From Knufia peltigerae (lineage: Eukaryota; Ascomycota; Eurotiomycetes; Chaetothyriales; Trichomeriaceae): a stretch of DNA of 64,000 bases. The stretch is from contig JAPDRN010000129.1 of assembly GCA_030247855.1 (NCBI GenBank), positions 1 through 64,000 on the forward strand, in the 5' to 3' direction. A model generated the notes under the pieces. The model did no database searches. It was given only the letters and a program-made list of their open reading frames with translations, and had not been told where the DNA came from. Shown here piece after piece: positions 1 to 7,981 of this stretch. The position numbers and the translations under genes were made by a program. Each line of letters starts with the position of its first letter. Within the stretch, counting starts at the first letter, position 1.

Positions 1-349
1 CCACCTGTCCCTTAAAATGCAGACGCCCGATGCGATGCACCGGGCGTCCTTGGCCGCCTGACGGCGGCCGGATCATCTACCCCATAGGTGTCAACCTATG
101 GCAGGACGGGTCAGTGGAACGTGCTCCGCGCCCGGCCCGCCCATCCACGCATGGCGTGGATCTACTGGCAGGTTCCGCGTAGTTCCAACCGAGGGTGGCG
201 GCTTCACTTCGCGGTCCGGAGTTTTGACGATAATCTGCGGGACAAATGCCTGACTCTCCGCCCTGGCCGTGCTGGCCGGGCCGCCGATTCCCGCTGTTGC
301 CCCATCCGGAGAATCCGGCGGGTCCAGCCCTGCCCGATCCTTCAACCGC
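1..349. other. Intergenic leader at the window edge
   Basis: I see no gene in this stretch. It contains a hairpin near 23-49 (GACGCCCG pairing with CGGGCGTC), a second at about 53-69, a short palindrome at 82-101 (CCATAGGT / ACCTATGG) and one SMAG palindrome at 142-165. The upstream gene that the hairpins may belong to lies outside the window. Confidence 0.6.
142..165 (-). repeat. SMAG palindrome (GTAGATCCACGC type)
   Basis: A perfect stem around the core CACGCATGGCGTG with the GTAG end on the minus strand. This is the commonest subtype in the window; SMAG elements are REP-like intergenic palindromes described in S. maltophilia. Confidence 0.85.
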
Positions 350-1924
350 ATGCGCACACTGTCCCCCCGGCTCAACCTGGGCAAGCTGATCCTTGCCCTG
401 GCCCTGCTCAGCGCCGTCATCGCCCTGGCCAATACGCTGCTTGCCAGCTATCGCGTGCAGCGCGACCAGCTGGTGGGAAACACTCTGGAAGCCAACCGCG
501 TGTATGCCACCAAGCTGGCCGAGACCACGCAGAATTTCCTGCTGGCCGCGCAGCAGCAGCTGGCCTACGCCGCCACCCGGCTTGGCAACAGCGACATGGA
601 TCCGGCCCAGGCGCAGGATGAAGCCAGCCGTCTGCAACTGCAGTCCAGCAGCTTCAATTCTTCGCTGGTCGTGACCAGCGATGGGCGGGTGATCGCGACC
701 TCGCCGCAGAGCCTGCAGCTGCAGGGCGAGATCCTGCGCAGCGCTGGCAGCAAGGCGGCGCTCGAGCGGCGCGAGCCGATGATCAGCGATCCCTACCAGT
801 CGGCCACCGGCAAGCTGCTGATCTCGATCTCGCACCCGGTGTTCGACCGCAGCGGCCAGTACCGCGGTTATGTCAGCGGCACCCTGTACCTGCGCCAGCG
901 CAGCGCCCTCAACACCCTGCTGGGTACGCACTACTACCGCGACGGTTCCTACCTGTACGTGGTGGATCGCCATGGCCGCCTGATCTACCACATCAATCCC
1001 AAGGAAGTGGGTACCTACGCGCTGAACAACCCGGCGGTGAAAGAGGTGATGCGCGGCCAGCGCGGTGCGCAGCAGGTGCGCAACAACCACCAGGTGGCGA
1101 TGCTGGCCGGCTACGCGCCTGTCGCGGCGACCGGCTGGGGCATCGTCGCGCAGCGCCCGACCGAGGCGACGCTGCAGCCGCTGTCACGGCTGATGTCGGC
1201 GGTGATCTGGAATGCCATTCCGCTGGGCGTGTTGTCGCTGCTGATCACCTGGTGGTTCGCACGGCGCATTTCGCTGCCGCTGTGGCAGCTGGCGCGCAAC
1301 GTGCAGGACGGCGAAGACACCGGCAATGCGATCAGCCACGTCAATGGCATCCAAGCCTGGTACTTTGAAGTGGCGCAGCTGAAACAGGCCGTGCTGTACA
1401 GCTTCAATGCGCTGCAGGATCGGATCGGCACGCTCAACCGGGCCAGCCGCACCGATCCGCTGACCGGCCTGCTCAACCGTCGCGGGCTGCAGCAGGCGCT
1501 CGACGCACTGCAGGCGCAGGGCCTGCCGTTTGCGATCCTGACGCTGGATATCGACCGTTTCAAATCGATCAACGACAGCCACGGTCACGACGTCGGTGAT
1601 GCGGCCATCGTGCATATCGCCGAACAGATGCGCCGCCATTCGCGCGAGACCGACGTGCTGTGCCGCGCCGGTGGCGAGGAGTTCCTGGTGCTGCTGCCGG
1701 GCGTTGGCGTCGAAGCGGCCCGGCAGACCGGCGAGCGCCTGCGCCAGGCCATCGCCGACGAACCCTTCGCCCCGGTGGGTACCATCACCGTGTCACTGGG
1801 AGTGGCCCATTTCCCCAGTTTCCATACCGATCCGGAACAGGCACTGCGCTTGGCCGACAAGGCCCTGTACCTGGCCAAGGAACAGGGCCGCAACCGGGTC
1901 GTGGTGTACCCGCACGCCGATTGA
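350..1924 (+). CDS. Membrane diguanylate cyclase (dCACHE-HAMP-GGDEF)
   Basis: 524-residue protein expected to make c-di-GMP from two GTP in response to an extracytoplasmic signal. A membrane segment at about residues 11-32 is followed by a large periplasmic Cache-type sensor, a second membrane segment near 275-295, a HAMP linker and a C-terminal GGDEF domain. The active-site motif is an intact GGEEF at residues 441-445, and an RETD inhibitory I-site sits exactly five residues before it, so both catalysis and product feedback should work. I chose the ATG at 350 because the first membrane segment follows directly; the frame is open upstream from a GTG at 269, but neither start has a good ribosome site. 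It stands alone and converges with the TonB-like pair downstream. Confidence 0.9.
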   Translation: MRTLSPRLNLGKLILALALLSAVIALANTLLASYRVQRDQLVGNTLEANRVYATKLAETTQNFLLAAQQQLAYAATRLGNSDMDPAQAQDEASRLQLQSSSFNSSLVVTSDGRVIATSPQSLQLQGEILRSAGSKAALERREPMISDPYQSATGKLLISISHPVFDRSGQYRGYVSGTLYLRQRSALNTLLGTHYYRDGSYLYVVDRHGRLIYHINPKEVGTYALNNPAVKEVMRGQRGAQQVRNNHQVAMLAGYAPVAATGWGIVAQRPTEATLQPLSRLMSAVIWNAIPLGVLSLLITWWFARRISLPLWQLARNVQDGEDTGNAISHVNGIQAWYFEVAQLKQAVLYSFNALQDRIGTLNRASRTDPLTGLLNRRGLQQALDALQAQGLPFAILTLDIDRFKSINDSHGHDVGDAAIVHIAEQMRRHSRETDVLCRAGGEEFLVLLPGVGVEAARQTGERLRQAIADEPFAPVGTITVSLGVAHFPSFHTDPEQALRLADKALYLAKEQGRNRVVVYPHAD

Positions 1925-1938
1925 GCACATCGATTGAA

Positions 1939-1973
1939 GCGGGATGTGCCGGGACAGGCCCGGTGCATCCCGC
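1939..1973. terminator. Hairpin between convergent genes
   Basis: GCGGGATG pairs with CATCCCGC and the stem continues inward through GCCGGG. It sits between the cyclase (plus) and the TonB-like gene (minus) and could end both transcripts; there is no T-run, so this is tentative. Confidence 0.4.
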
Positions 1974-1982
1974 AATGACGCA

Positions 1983-2858
1983 TCAGCCCAGCGGGGTGAG
2001 CAGCCGTGGGCCTTCCTGCGCGCGACCGACCATGTACACACCGCCTTCGGGCAGCAGGTCGGTGCCGGCCACCCGGGTTTCCTCGCCGGTCTTCCACGGC
2101 GCCCGCTGACGCGGGCCTGGAATGTAGGCGGCCCAGCGCCCGTAGCGCTCGCGCGAATCCTCGAAGGCGAATCGCACCGGTACCCGCACGGTCCAGAACT
2201 CGCGATCCTTTGCCTCGCCAGTGGTGGGCGGGGTGAACGTCCAACGCTTCGCGTTCCTGACGCTGGCCTTGGCCAGGATATCGCGCAGCTGGCTCATCAC
2301 GCGTGCGGTGCCAACCACAGTCAGATTGGTCTGCTCAGCGATCACATCAGCCACCGTGCCATCACGGCCGACCTTGACCATCAACATGACCGTGCCCTCG
2401 CCCTGCATGGTCAACGCCTGCGGTGGGTACTCCGGCGCGCGCAGTCTCTCGCTGGTCACCTTGTCGGTGCTGACCTCGCGCTCGCCACCTGCTTTGCTGA
2501 AATTGGCATCGACCAGCCGCACACGCATGCTGCCTTCGTCCGGGTTGTCGGCCATCAGCCGCAGGCGAACCGCCGTGCGTGCCTGCACGGGCTTGCCATC
2601 GACCCGCACCGGTTCGAAACGCCAGCCCTGCACGGTGTTTTCCACGAAACCGGCAATACCCGCATCGACTTTTTCGCGACGGTCGAGCTGGAACCCTTCG
2701 ACCTGGCCTTCGCGGCCGATGTCGATGACGCCGCTGAGGGTCATGCTGGCCTCGGCCTGCCTGCGAACCTCGCGCGCGGTCTGCGCAGCGGCGGTATCGA
2801 CCAGGGCGGCGCCACCACCCACGGCAAGGGTCAACGCGAGGAAAAGAGAAGAACGCAT
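1983..2858 (-). CDS. Periplasmic TonB-C-domain protein (copy 2 of a tandem pair)
   Basis: 291 residues. An N-terminal signal peptide (MRSSLFLALTLAVGGGAALV, cleavage probably near AAAQ) leads into a mature protein with a TonB C-terminal-like fold around residues 140-215 (APEYPPQAL ... GTVMLMVKVGRDGTVADVI). Unlike true TonB it has neither an uncleaved anchor nor a Pro-rich spacer, so it is probably a soluble periplasmic protein; its role is unknown. The start at 2858 has GGAGTGG upstream and sets up the signal peptide; the longer frame to 2948 does not. It follows its paralogue (2935-3828) by 76 bases, probably in one operon. Confidence 0.75.
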   Translation of the reverse strand: MRSSLFLALTLAVGGGAALVDTAAAQTAREVRRQAEASMTLSGVIDIGREGQVEGFQLDRREKVDAGIAGFVENTVQGWRFEPVRVDGKPVQARTAVRLRLMADNPDEGSMRVRLVDANFSKAGGEREVSTDKVTSERLRAPEYPPQALTMQGEGTVMLMVKVGRDGTVADVIAEQTNLTVVGTARVMSQLRDILAKASVRNAKRWTFTPPTTGEAKDREFWTVRVPVRFAFEDSRERYGRWAAYIPGPRQRAPWKTGEETRVAGTDLLPEGGVYMVGRAQEGPRLLTPLG

Positions 2859-2934
2859 CACAGCCACTCCTTGTGCATGAAACCGATGAAGTCTGACGCC
2901 CGGGCCGATGCAACCTGGGGTCGGTTGGCCGACA

Positions 2935-3828
2935 TCACTGCTCGGCAAGCGGGGTCAACAGACGCAGCCCGCGGGTGGCGCTGTCGACCATGTACACGCC
3001 GCCGGCCGGCAACAGGTCACTGCCGACCTGCGCGGCATCGTCGGTGGTGCGCCACGGAGCCTGATGGCGCGGGCCGGGAATGTAGGCCTGCCAGCGTCCG
3101 TAGGGGCTGGGCGGTTGCCTGCTGCCCTTCTCGCTCAGCGCGAAGGTGACCGGCACGCGCACGGTCCAGAACGCCAGGCCTTTGTCCTCACCGGAGGTCG
3201 GCGGCGTGAACGTCCACTTGCGGGCCTCGCTGATGCTGGCCTTGGCCAGCATGTCGCGCATCTTCTGCATTACGTGTTCGGGTGCGACAACGCCCATGTT
3301 CACCTGTTCGGCGACGACATCGGCAACCGCACCGTCACGCTCGACCTTGACCAGCAGCATCACCTCGCCCTGTGCACCGACGCGGAAAGCCGCTTCCGGA
3401 TAGCGCGGAGGCCGCATCTGCTCGGCAGTCACCGCATCGGTGGCCTTGTCGTCGTACTCGCTGAAGTCCACGCTGGTCATGCGCACTTCGGTGTTGCCGT
3501 CGGCCCCGGGCCGGCCCAGCAGACGCACGCGCAACGGTGCATGTTTCGCCACGGGCCTGCCGTCCACCAGGGTGGGTTCGAACTGCCACTTGCGGATCGT
3601 GCCGTCCACGAACGCAGCGATGGCAGGCGCGATCGATGCCCGCTGGTCGAGTACGAGGCCGCTGACCGCGCCATCTGCGGCGACATCGATGTTGCCGGTC
3701 AAGACCATGCTGGCTTCGGCGGTGGCACGCACCGCGCGCGTACTCTGCGCTGCGGCATCAGTGCTGGGCAGGGAGCCAGCCGTGCCGATCGCAAGCGCGA
3801 AGGCGAGAAGCAGCGGAGAACGCATCAT
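2935..3828 (-). CDS. Periplasmic TonB-C-domain protein (copy 1 of a tandem pair)
   Basis: 297 residues, colinear with the next gene throughout: signal peptide (MMRSPLLLAFALAIGTAGS), a central region, a TonB-like motif (PPRYPEAAFRVGAQGEVMLL) and a shared C-terminal tail with YIPGPR.QAPW and LLP.GGVYMV. The pair is a local duplication that has diverged. The start at 3828 is preceded by AAGGATCGGGCC. It lies 63 bases after the stop of aceK on the same strand, so the three genes may be cotranscribed. Function unknown; a role with a TonB-dependent receptor is only a guess from the fold. Confidence 0.75.
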   Translation of the reverse strand: MMRSPLLLAFALAIGTAGSLPSTDAAAQSTRAVRATAEASMVLTGNIDVAADGAVSGLVLDQRASIAPAIAAFVDGTIRKWQFEPTLVDGRPVAKHAPLRVRLLGRPGADGNTEVRMTSVDFSEYDDKATDAVTAEQMRPPRYPEAAFRVGAQGEVMLLVKVERDGAVADVVAEQVNMGVVAPEHVMQKMRDMLAKASISEARKWTFTPPTSGEDKGLAFWTVRVPVTFALSEKGSRQPPSPYGRWQAYIPGPRHQAPWRTTDDAAQVGSDLLPAGGVYMVDSATRGLRLLTPLAEQ

Positions 3829-3891
3829 GGCCCGATCCTTGGTGATGAGAGTGCCGAGATTACCCCAGTTCCCCGCCGTCGGCACAGCCGA

Positions 3892-5622
3892 TCACGCCAA
3901 CCGCTGCGCAGCCGAATAGGGTGGCGTATCCGGATAATCACCCGCTGCAAAGCGCGCTTGCAGCCCCTGCCACCAGGCGGGGTCGAACAGATGCCGATAG
4001 TGCTCGCGCACTGCTGCCAGCTCCTGCGCCGGCAAGCCCATGAACGGCCCGAACCGCTCCGGGAACACATCGCGCGGGCCGACATGGAACCAGGGCTCGT
4101 CGGCCATCGCTTCTTCGGCGGAACTTGGCTGTGGCCAGGCACGGAACACGCAGTCGCTGACCAGGCACAACTCATCGTAGTCGTAGAACACGGCACGGCC
4201 GTGGCGCGACACGCCGAAGTTCTTCGGCAGCATGTCGCCGGGGAAGATGTTGTTGCGCGCCATGTCAGTGATCGCCTGCGCGTAGTCGAGCACGGCTGCA
4301 CGCACGGCCTCGCCGGCCTGCTCGCGCAGGTAGAGGTTCAGTGGCCGGAAGCGACGCTGCACGTAGCACAACGCGATCTCGACTTCGTCGCCATCCACGC
4401 GCACGCTCTGCGCGCACTGCTGCAGCAGTTCGTCCAGCAACGCCGGGGCAAAGCGTTCGCGCGGGAAACGCAGGTGGCGATAGGGCTGTGCATCGAGCAG
4501 GCGGCCGACGCGATCGAGGTTGAACACCAGCGCGTACTTTTCCTCCACCTGCTGCCGCGACATCGCCTTGGGCCAGGCGAAACGGTCGCGGATCAGCTTG
4601 AACACCAGCGGGTAGCTGGGCAGGGTGAATACCGCCATGACCATGCCCGGCGTTCCTTCGGCATGCGCCAGGCGCTCGTTCGGGTGTTCATTGAAGTGGC
4701 GGAAAAACGTCCGGTAGCGCTCGGTCTTGCCCTGCTTGGCGCGTCCGAGCACGGTGTAGATCTCGTCGATCGGCTTGCCCGGCAGCAGGCTGCGCAGGAA
4801 CACCACCGCATCGCCAACGGTGCCCAGGTCGGCCTGGAAATAGCTGCGTGACACGCCGAACAGGTGGGCCACATCGCGACGCCGGGTCAGCACGGCATCG
4901 GCACGCAGGCCCTGGTCGTCGTTGACCAGCGCGATCACGCACGGCGAGAAACGGTGTTCGCCGAACACGCGTCCGACCAGATAGGCGCGACGCTCGCGGT
5001 AGAACACGGTATCGAGCAGTTCGATGCTGCGCACCGGTGTGTCGCCCCAGTGCGCCAGATCATCCTGCAGGCGCACGGCGATGGCGGCGGCACAGCGCAG
5101 CTGGTGCGCATACGGAACATCGAAGCGGTAGTCGGCCAGCACCCGCTGCAGCGCCTCCACCGGCCGCGTCGGCGAAATGGCATAGGTATGCCGCGCCACC
5201 GGATGCGTGATTGCATCGGAGGGCTCGACATCGAAGGCGATGAACTCCACTTCCGGATCCACGCCACGGATGGCGAACAGCCGCCGCGACAGGGTGTTGT
5301 AGAAGGTCTTGTACAGCTCGGCATCGATCAGGCCCTGCAGCAGGGCGCTGTAGTGCGCGTGCACCTGCAACCACAGCGCGCGTTCGCTGATGGCGTCACC
5401 GGCCAGCCGTCGCAGCGCATCCATCTGCTCGGCGATGCACTGGTCGTAGAGGGCAATGCGCTCCACCGCATCCTGGCGCGCCGCTGCCCAGTCGCGCTGC
5501 TCGAAGCGCTTCCGCGCGCGGGCCGTGATCACCGCGAAACGAGTGTGGTACTGCTCGAAACCATCGCGGATGGCACCGGCAATGCGCGGCGCCAGCTCGG
5601 CAGCGATGTCAGGCTTGGACAT
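3892..5622 (-). CDS. aceK: Isocitrate dehydrogenase kinase/phosphatase
   Basis: 576 residues, the normal AceK length. The enzyme switches isocitrate dehydrogenase on and off by phosphorylation and so sets flow into the glyoxylate bypass. Recognisable AceK motifs are the lysine-bearing strand in EGTPGMVMAVFTLPSYPLVF, the catalytic region NNIFPGDMLPKNFGVSRHG and the metal-binding VFYDYDE. I took the ATG at 5622 (MSKPDIAAEL), which has a GTGAG ribosome site and matches the family N terminus; the frame stays open upstream to 5739. A monomeric NADP-IDH lies about 4 kb away at 9248-11470. aceA and aceB are not in the window. Confidence 0.95.
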   Translation of the reverse strand: MSKPDIAAELAPRIAGAIRDGFEQYHTRFAVITARARKRFEQRDWAAARQDAVERIALYDQCIAEQMDALRRLAGDAISERALWLQVHAHYSALLQGLIDAELYKTFYNTLSRRLFAIRGVDPEVEFIAFDVEPSDAITHPVARHTYAISPTRPVEALQRVLADYRFDVPYAHQLRCAAAIAVRLQDDLAHWGDTPVRSIELLDTVFYRERRAYLVGRVFGEHRFSPCVIALVNDDQGLRADAVLTRRRDVAHLFGVSRSYFQADLGTVGDAVVFLRSLLPGKPIDEIYTVLGRAKQGKTERYRTFFRHFNEHPNERLAHAEGTPGMVMAVFTLPSYPLVFKLIRDRFAWPKAMSRQQVEEKYALVFNLDRVGRLLDAQPYRHLRFPRERFAPALLDELLQQCAQSVRVDGDEVEIALCYVQRRFRPLNLYLREQAGEAVRAAVLDYAQAITDMARNNIFPGDMLPKNFGVSRHGRAVFYDYDELCLVSDCVFRAWPQPSSAEEAMADEPWFHVGPRDVFPERFGPFMGLPAQELAAVREHYRHLFDPAWWQGLQARFAAGDYPDTPPYSAAQRLA

Positions 5623-5677
5623 GCACAGCTCACCCGGGAAGACCGGCTCCACCATACGCTGGCGTGGGGCAGCTTGT

Positions 5678-5702
5678 GTAGCGCCGAGCCATGTTCGGCT
5701 GC
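5678..5702 (+). repeat. SMAG palindrome, degenerate
   Basis: GTAGCGCC start followed by GAGCCATGTTCGGCT, a GTAG-ended palindrome with imperfect arms, in the divergent region between aceK and the KilA-N gene. Confidence 0.6.
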
Positions 5703-5800
5703 TTCTGCCTGGGAGAAGCAGGCAAACGCAACCATTCATACAGACCCCAGCGCCCCCTGCTGCTTACCATTTCAGGCCAAGTAACGGCAAAAGGTGACGC

Positions 5801-6547
5801 ATGCAGCAAATGACCCTGATCCCACGCATGGAGGAAGGCAACGTAATCCCGCAGCGCGCCCGCGACGGCTATATCAGCGCTACCGCGCTCTGCCAGTCCG
5901 TCGGCAAGCGCTGGTCCGACTACCGCGCATTGAAATCGACCGGCGAGTTCATCGAGGAGCTGACCACGCAGACCGGGCTTGCGGAGGACCAGCTCATCCA
6001 CGTGGTGTCCGGGGGCAATGCGGCGATGCAGGGCACCTGGATCCACCCCTACCTGGCCATCAATCTCGGCCAGTGGCTGTCGCGCAAATTCGCGGTGAAG
6101 GTGTCGCAATGGGTGGTGGAATGGCAGCAGGGCCGGGCGAACGCCGTCATGCCCGCCCACATCGAGCGCTACATGCAGAACCGCTCGAAGGTGCCTTATA
6201 CGCACTTCTCGATGTTGAACGAGCTGACCCTGAACCTGATCGCTCCGCTCGAACAGGCCGGCTACACCCTGCCGCAGGAGCTGGTGCCGGACATCTCCGA
6301 GGGCCGGTTGTTCTGCAAGTGGCTGCGCGATCACAAGGGCATCGAGCCCAACACCTTCGACACCTATGAGCACAGCTATCCAGACGGCCGCAACGTGCAG
6401 GCAAAGCTCTATCCGAACGAGCTCTACGAAGACTTCCGCCGACACTTCAACGAAACCTGGCTTCCCCTGCACGCGCCCAGTTACTTTGCTGCGCGCGACA
6501 AGCAGGCGCTGACGTTCGTCCGTACGCTTCTGCTGCCTTCGACGTGA
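5801..6547 (+). CDS. KilA-N domain protein
   Basis: 248 residues. Residues about 20-115 form a KilA-N DNA-binding domain: DGYISATALC, a W-S-D-Y-R-A-L segment, then GGNAAMQGTWIHPYLAINLGQW and WVVEWQ. That domain is typical of phage antirepressors and large DNA viruses. The C-terminal half (about 125-248) is not one I recognise. AAAGGTGA precedes the ATG. The flanking genes are ordinary chromosomal housekeeping genes and no integrase, capsid or repressor gene is nearby, so this looks like a stand-alone, possibly domesticated regulator. Confidence 0.85.
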   Translation: MQQMTLIPRMEEGNVIPQRARDGYISATALCQSVGKRWSDYRALKSTGEFIEELTTQTGLAEDQLIHVVSGGNAAMQGTWIHPYLAINLGQWLSRKFAVKVSQWVVEWQQGRANAVMPAHIERYMQNRSKVPYTHFSMLNELTLNLIAPLEQAGYTLPQELVPDISEGRLFCKWLRDHKGIEPNTFDTYEHSYPDGRNVQAKLYPNELYEDFRRHFNETWLPLHAPSYFAARDKQALTFVRTLLLPST

Positions 6548-6560
6548 CATCGCACCGGAA

Positions 6561-6594
6561 CGATCCCTGGCTTGCCGTGCAGCAGCCAGGGATC
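6561..6594. terminator. Hairpin between convergent genes
   Basis: CGATCCCTGGCT pairs perfectly with AGCCAGGGATCG across a 10-base loop, between the KilA-N gene (plus) and the roadblock gene (minus). No T-run, so a bidirectional terminator is plausible but not proven. Confidence 0.5.
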
Positions 6595-6611
6595 GACGCC
6601 ATCGAGCCGGT

Positions 6612-6971
6612 TCAGATCGCCAGTTCGGCCTCCACGTCCTGCACCTTGCGCCGCGCCAGGGCGAGGTTGGACTTGGTCCGGTCCAGCACGATGTAGAAGA
6701 ACAGGCCCTTCTTCTTCGCCACCGGGCGCATGATGTGGTACGCCTTGCCGAGCGAGATCAGGATGTCCTCGATGCCATCGTTGAGATTCAGCGAGGCGGC
6801 GGTTTTCATCTTCGCGCGGATCACTTCGGTATTGCCGGCGGCAGCCACTTCCATGTCCACGCCCGAACCGGCTTCGCCCAGCAGCATGCCGCTTTCGTAG
6901 TCGACCAGCGCCACGGCCTGCGCGCCATCGATACCCATCAGTGCAGTCAACGAATCATTCAATCCAGCCAC
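6612..6971 (-). CDS. Roadblock/LC7-like protein (second of two)
   Basis: 119 residues with the short alpha/beta layout of roadblock/LC7 proteins (LMGIDGAQAVALVDYESGMLLG, later IEDILISLGKAYHIMRPV). Such proteins usually bind small Ras-like GTPases as GAPs or scaffolds. The start is a GTG at 6971 with GAGAGGGG in front. It is the last gene of a four-gene minus-strand operon that holds a GTPase (7433-7981), another roadblock gene 52 bases upstream, and a 315-residue protein. Partnership with the GTPase is inferred from that linkage. Confidence 0.75.
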   Translation of the reverse strand: MAGLNDSLTALMGIDGAQAVALVDYESGMLLGEAGSGVDMEVAAAGNTEVIRAKMKTAASLNLNDGIEDILISLGKAYHIMRPVAKKKGLFFYIVLDRTKSNLALARRKVQDVEAELAI

Positions 6972-7023
6972 GTTGTACCCCTCTCAATGTTGGTTCGAGC
7001 CCCTCGTTCCCCTGCGGCCGGGC

Positions 7024-7440
7024 TCACGATCCGCTGAGTTCGGCCAGGATCGCCTGGCCACATTCCCTGCTCTGCCACAGCACCTGGCCGATCACGCTGC
7101 GCTGGTCGCAGGCCGCCATCAGCAGCAGAGGCGCCCGCCCTTCTGCCTGTATGGCCAGCATCAGCACCTTGCCGCCGGCGGCCTCCAGCATCAGCGTCTG
7201 CAGATCGCCCAGTGCCAGCTCTCGCCCCACCGCCGCGGCGAGGGCCAGCATCGCGCTGGTCATCGCCGCCAGTCGCTCGCCGCGACCTTCCGCACCGGCG
7301 CTGACCAGGGCAAAGCCATCGACGCTTGCCAGCACCACGGTCCGCACACCTTCCACCCGCTGCTGCAGGTCCTGCAGCAACGGCTGCAGGCGCTCGCGCT
7401 GCTGCGCGTCCGGCAACGGCGCGCCTTGTCCATCAGCCAT
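7024..7440 (-). CDS. Roadblock/LC7-like protein (first of two)
   Basis: 138 residues; VRTVVLASVDGFALVSAG followed by a helix (RLAAMTSAMLALAAAVGREL) and LQTLMLEAAGGKVLMLAI is the roadblock pattern. The ATG at 7440 overlaps the GTPase stop by eight bases (ATGGCTGA), which points to translational coupling and a stoichiometric partner role, as in MglB with MglA. The frame extends to 7458, but the coupled start is the better choice. Confidence 0.8.
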   Translation of the reverse strand: MADGQGAPLPDAQQRERLQPLLQDLQQRVEGVRTVVLASVDGFALVSAGAEGRGERLAAMTSAMLALAAAVGRELALGDLQTLMLEAAGGKVLMLAIQAEGRAPLLLMAACDQRSVIGQVLWQSRECGQAILAELSGS

Positions 7441-7981
7441 GTGCGGCCACCAGTGCATGCGCTTCCATTTCGCTCATCAGTACGTCCATCAGCAGCAGTC
7501 CTTGTTCGCGATCACGCGCATCCACCGCCAGCAGCGGCAGCGGCTGGCCATCGAGCCGGGCGCGCTCGGCCCAGTCATCCAGTGCCGCTGCCGGCACCTG
7601 GTCAAGATGGGTCACCGCCACCACCAGGGCCAATGCTGGACCGAACGGACGCAGCACCTGCAGGTAGGCGTCCAGCTCAGCGGCCACCCCGGCCCGGCGC
7701 GCATCCAGCAGCAGCACGGCACCGCGGGCGCCCTGCAGCAGGATCGGCCACAGGAAATCAAAGCGTTGCTGACCTGGCGTGCCATACAGACGCAGCCTCT
7801 CACCGTTGGGCAGGTCGATATCGGCGTAGTCCAGCGCCACCGTGGTCGACGCCTTGTCGGCACCCGCGCGGTCGCTGTTGGCTACATCGGTGTCGACCAC
7901 CGCACCGGCAGCGATGCTGCGCACCAATGTCGATTTGCCGCTGCCCATGCCGCCGAGCACCACCACCTTGTGCTCACGCAT
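7433..7981 (-). CDS. Small Ras-like GTPase (MglA/Gtr-type)
   Basis: 182 residues. The P-loop is GGMGSGKST at about residues 10-18. The switch II region reads GTPGQQRFDF, where the usual D-x-x-G aspartate is replaced, as in several bacterial MglA-like GTPases. The base-recognition motif is THLD. The ATG at 7981 overlaps the stop of the upstream gene by eight bases (ATGCGTGA), and its own stop overlaps the roadblock gene downstream. Similar GTPase-roadblock modules control polarity, motility and signalling, but the process served here cannot be read from the sequence. Confidence 0.85.
   Translation of the reverse strand: MREHKVVVLGGMGSGKSTLVRSIAAGAVVDTDVANSDRAGADKASTTVALDYADIDLPNGERLRLYGTPGQQRFDFLWPILLQGARGAVLLLDARRAGVAAELDAYLQVLRPFGPALALVVAVTHLDQVPAAALDDWAERARLDGQPLPLLAVDARDREQGLLLMDVLMSEMEAHALVAAHG

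Noticed and set aside
5801..6547. A prophage at the KilA-N gene
   Set aside because: No other phage-type gene occurs on either side.
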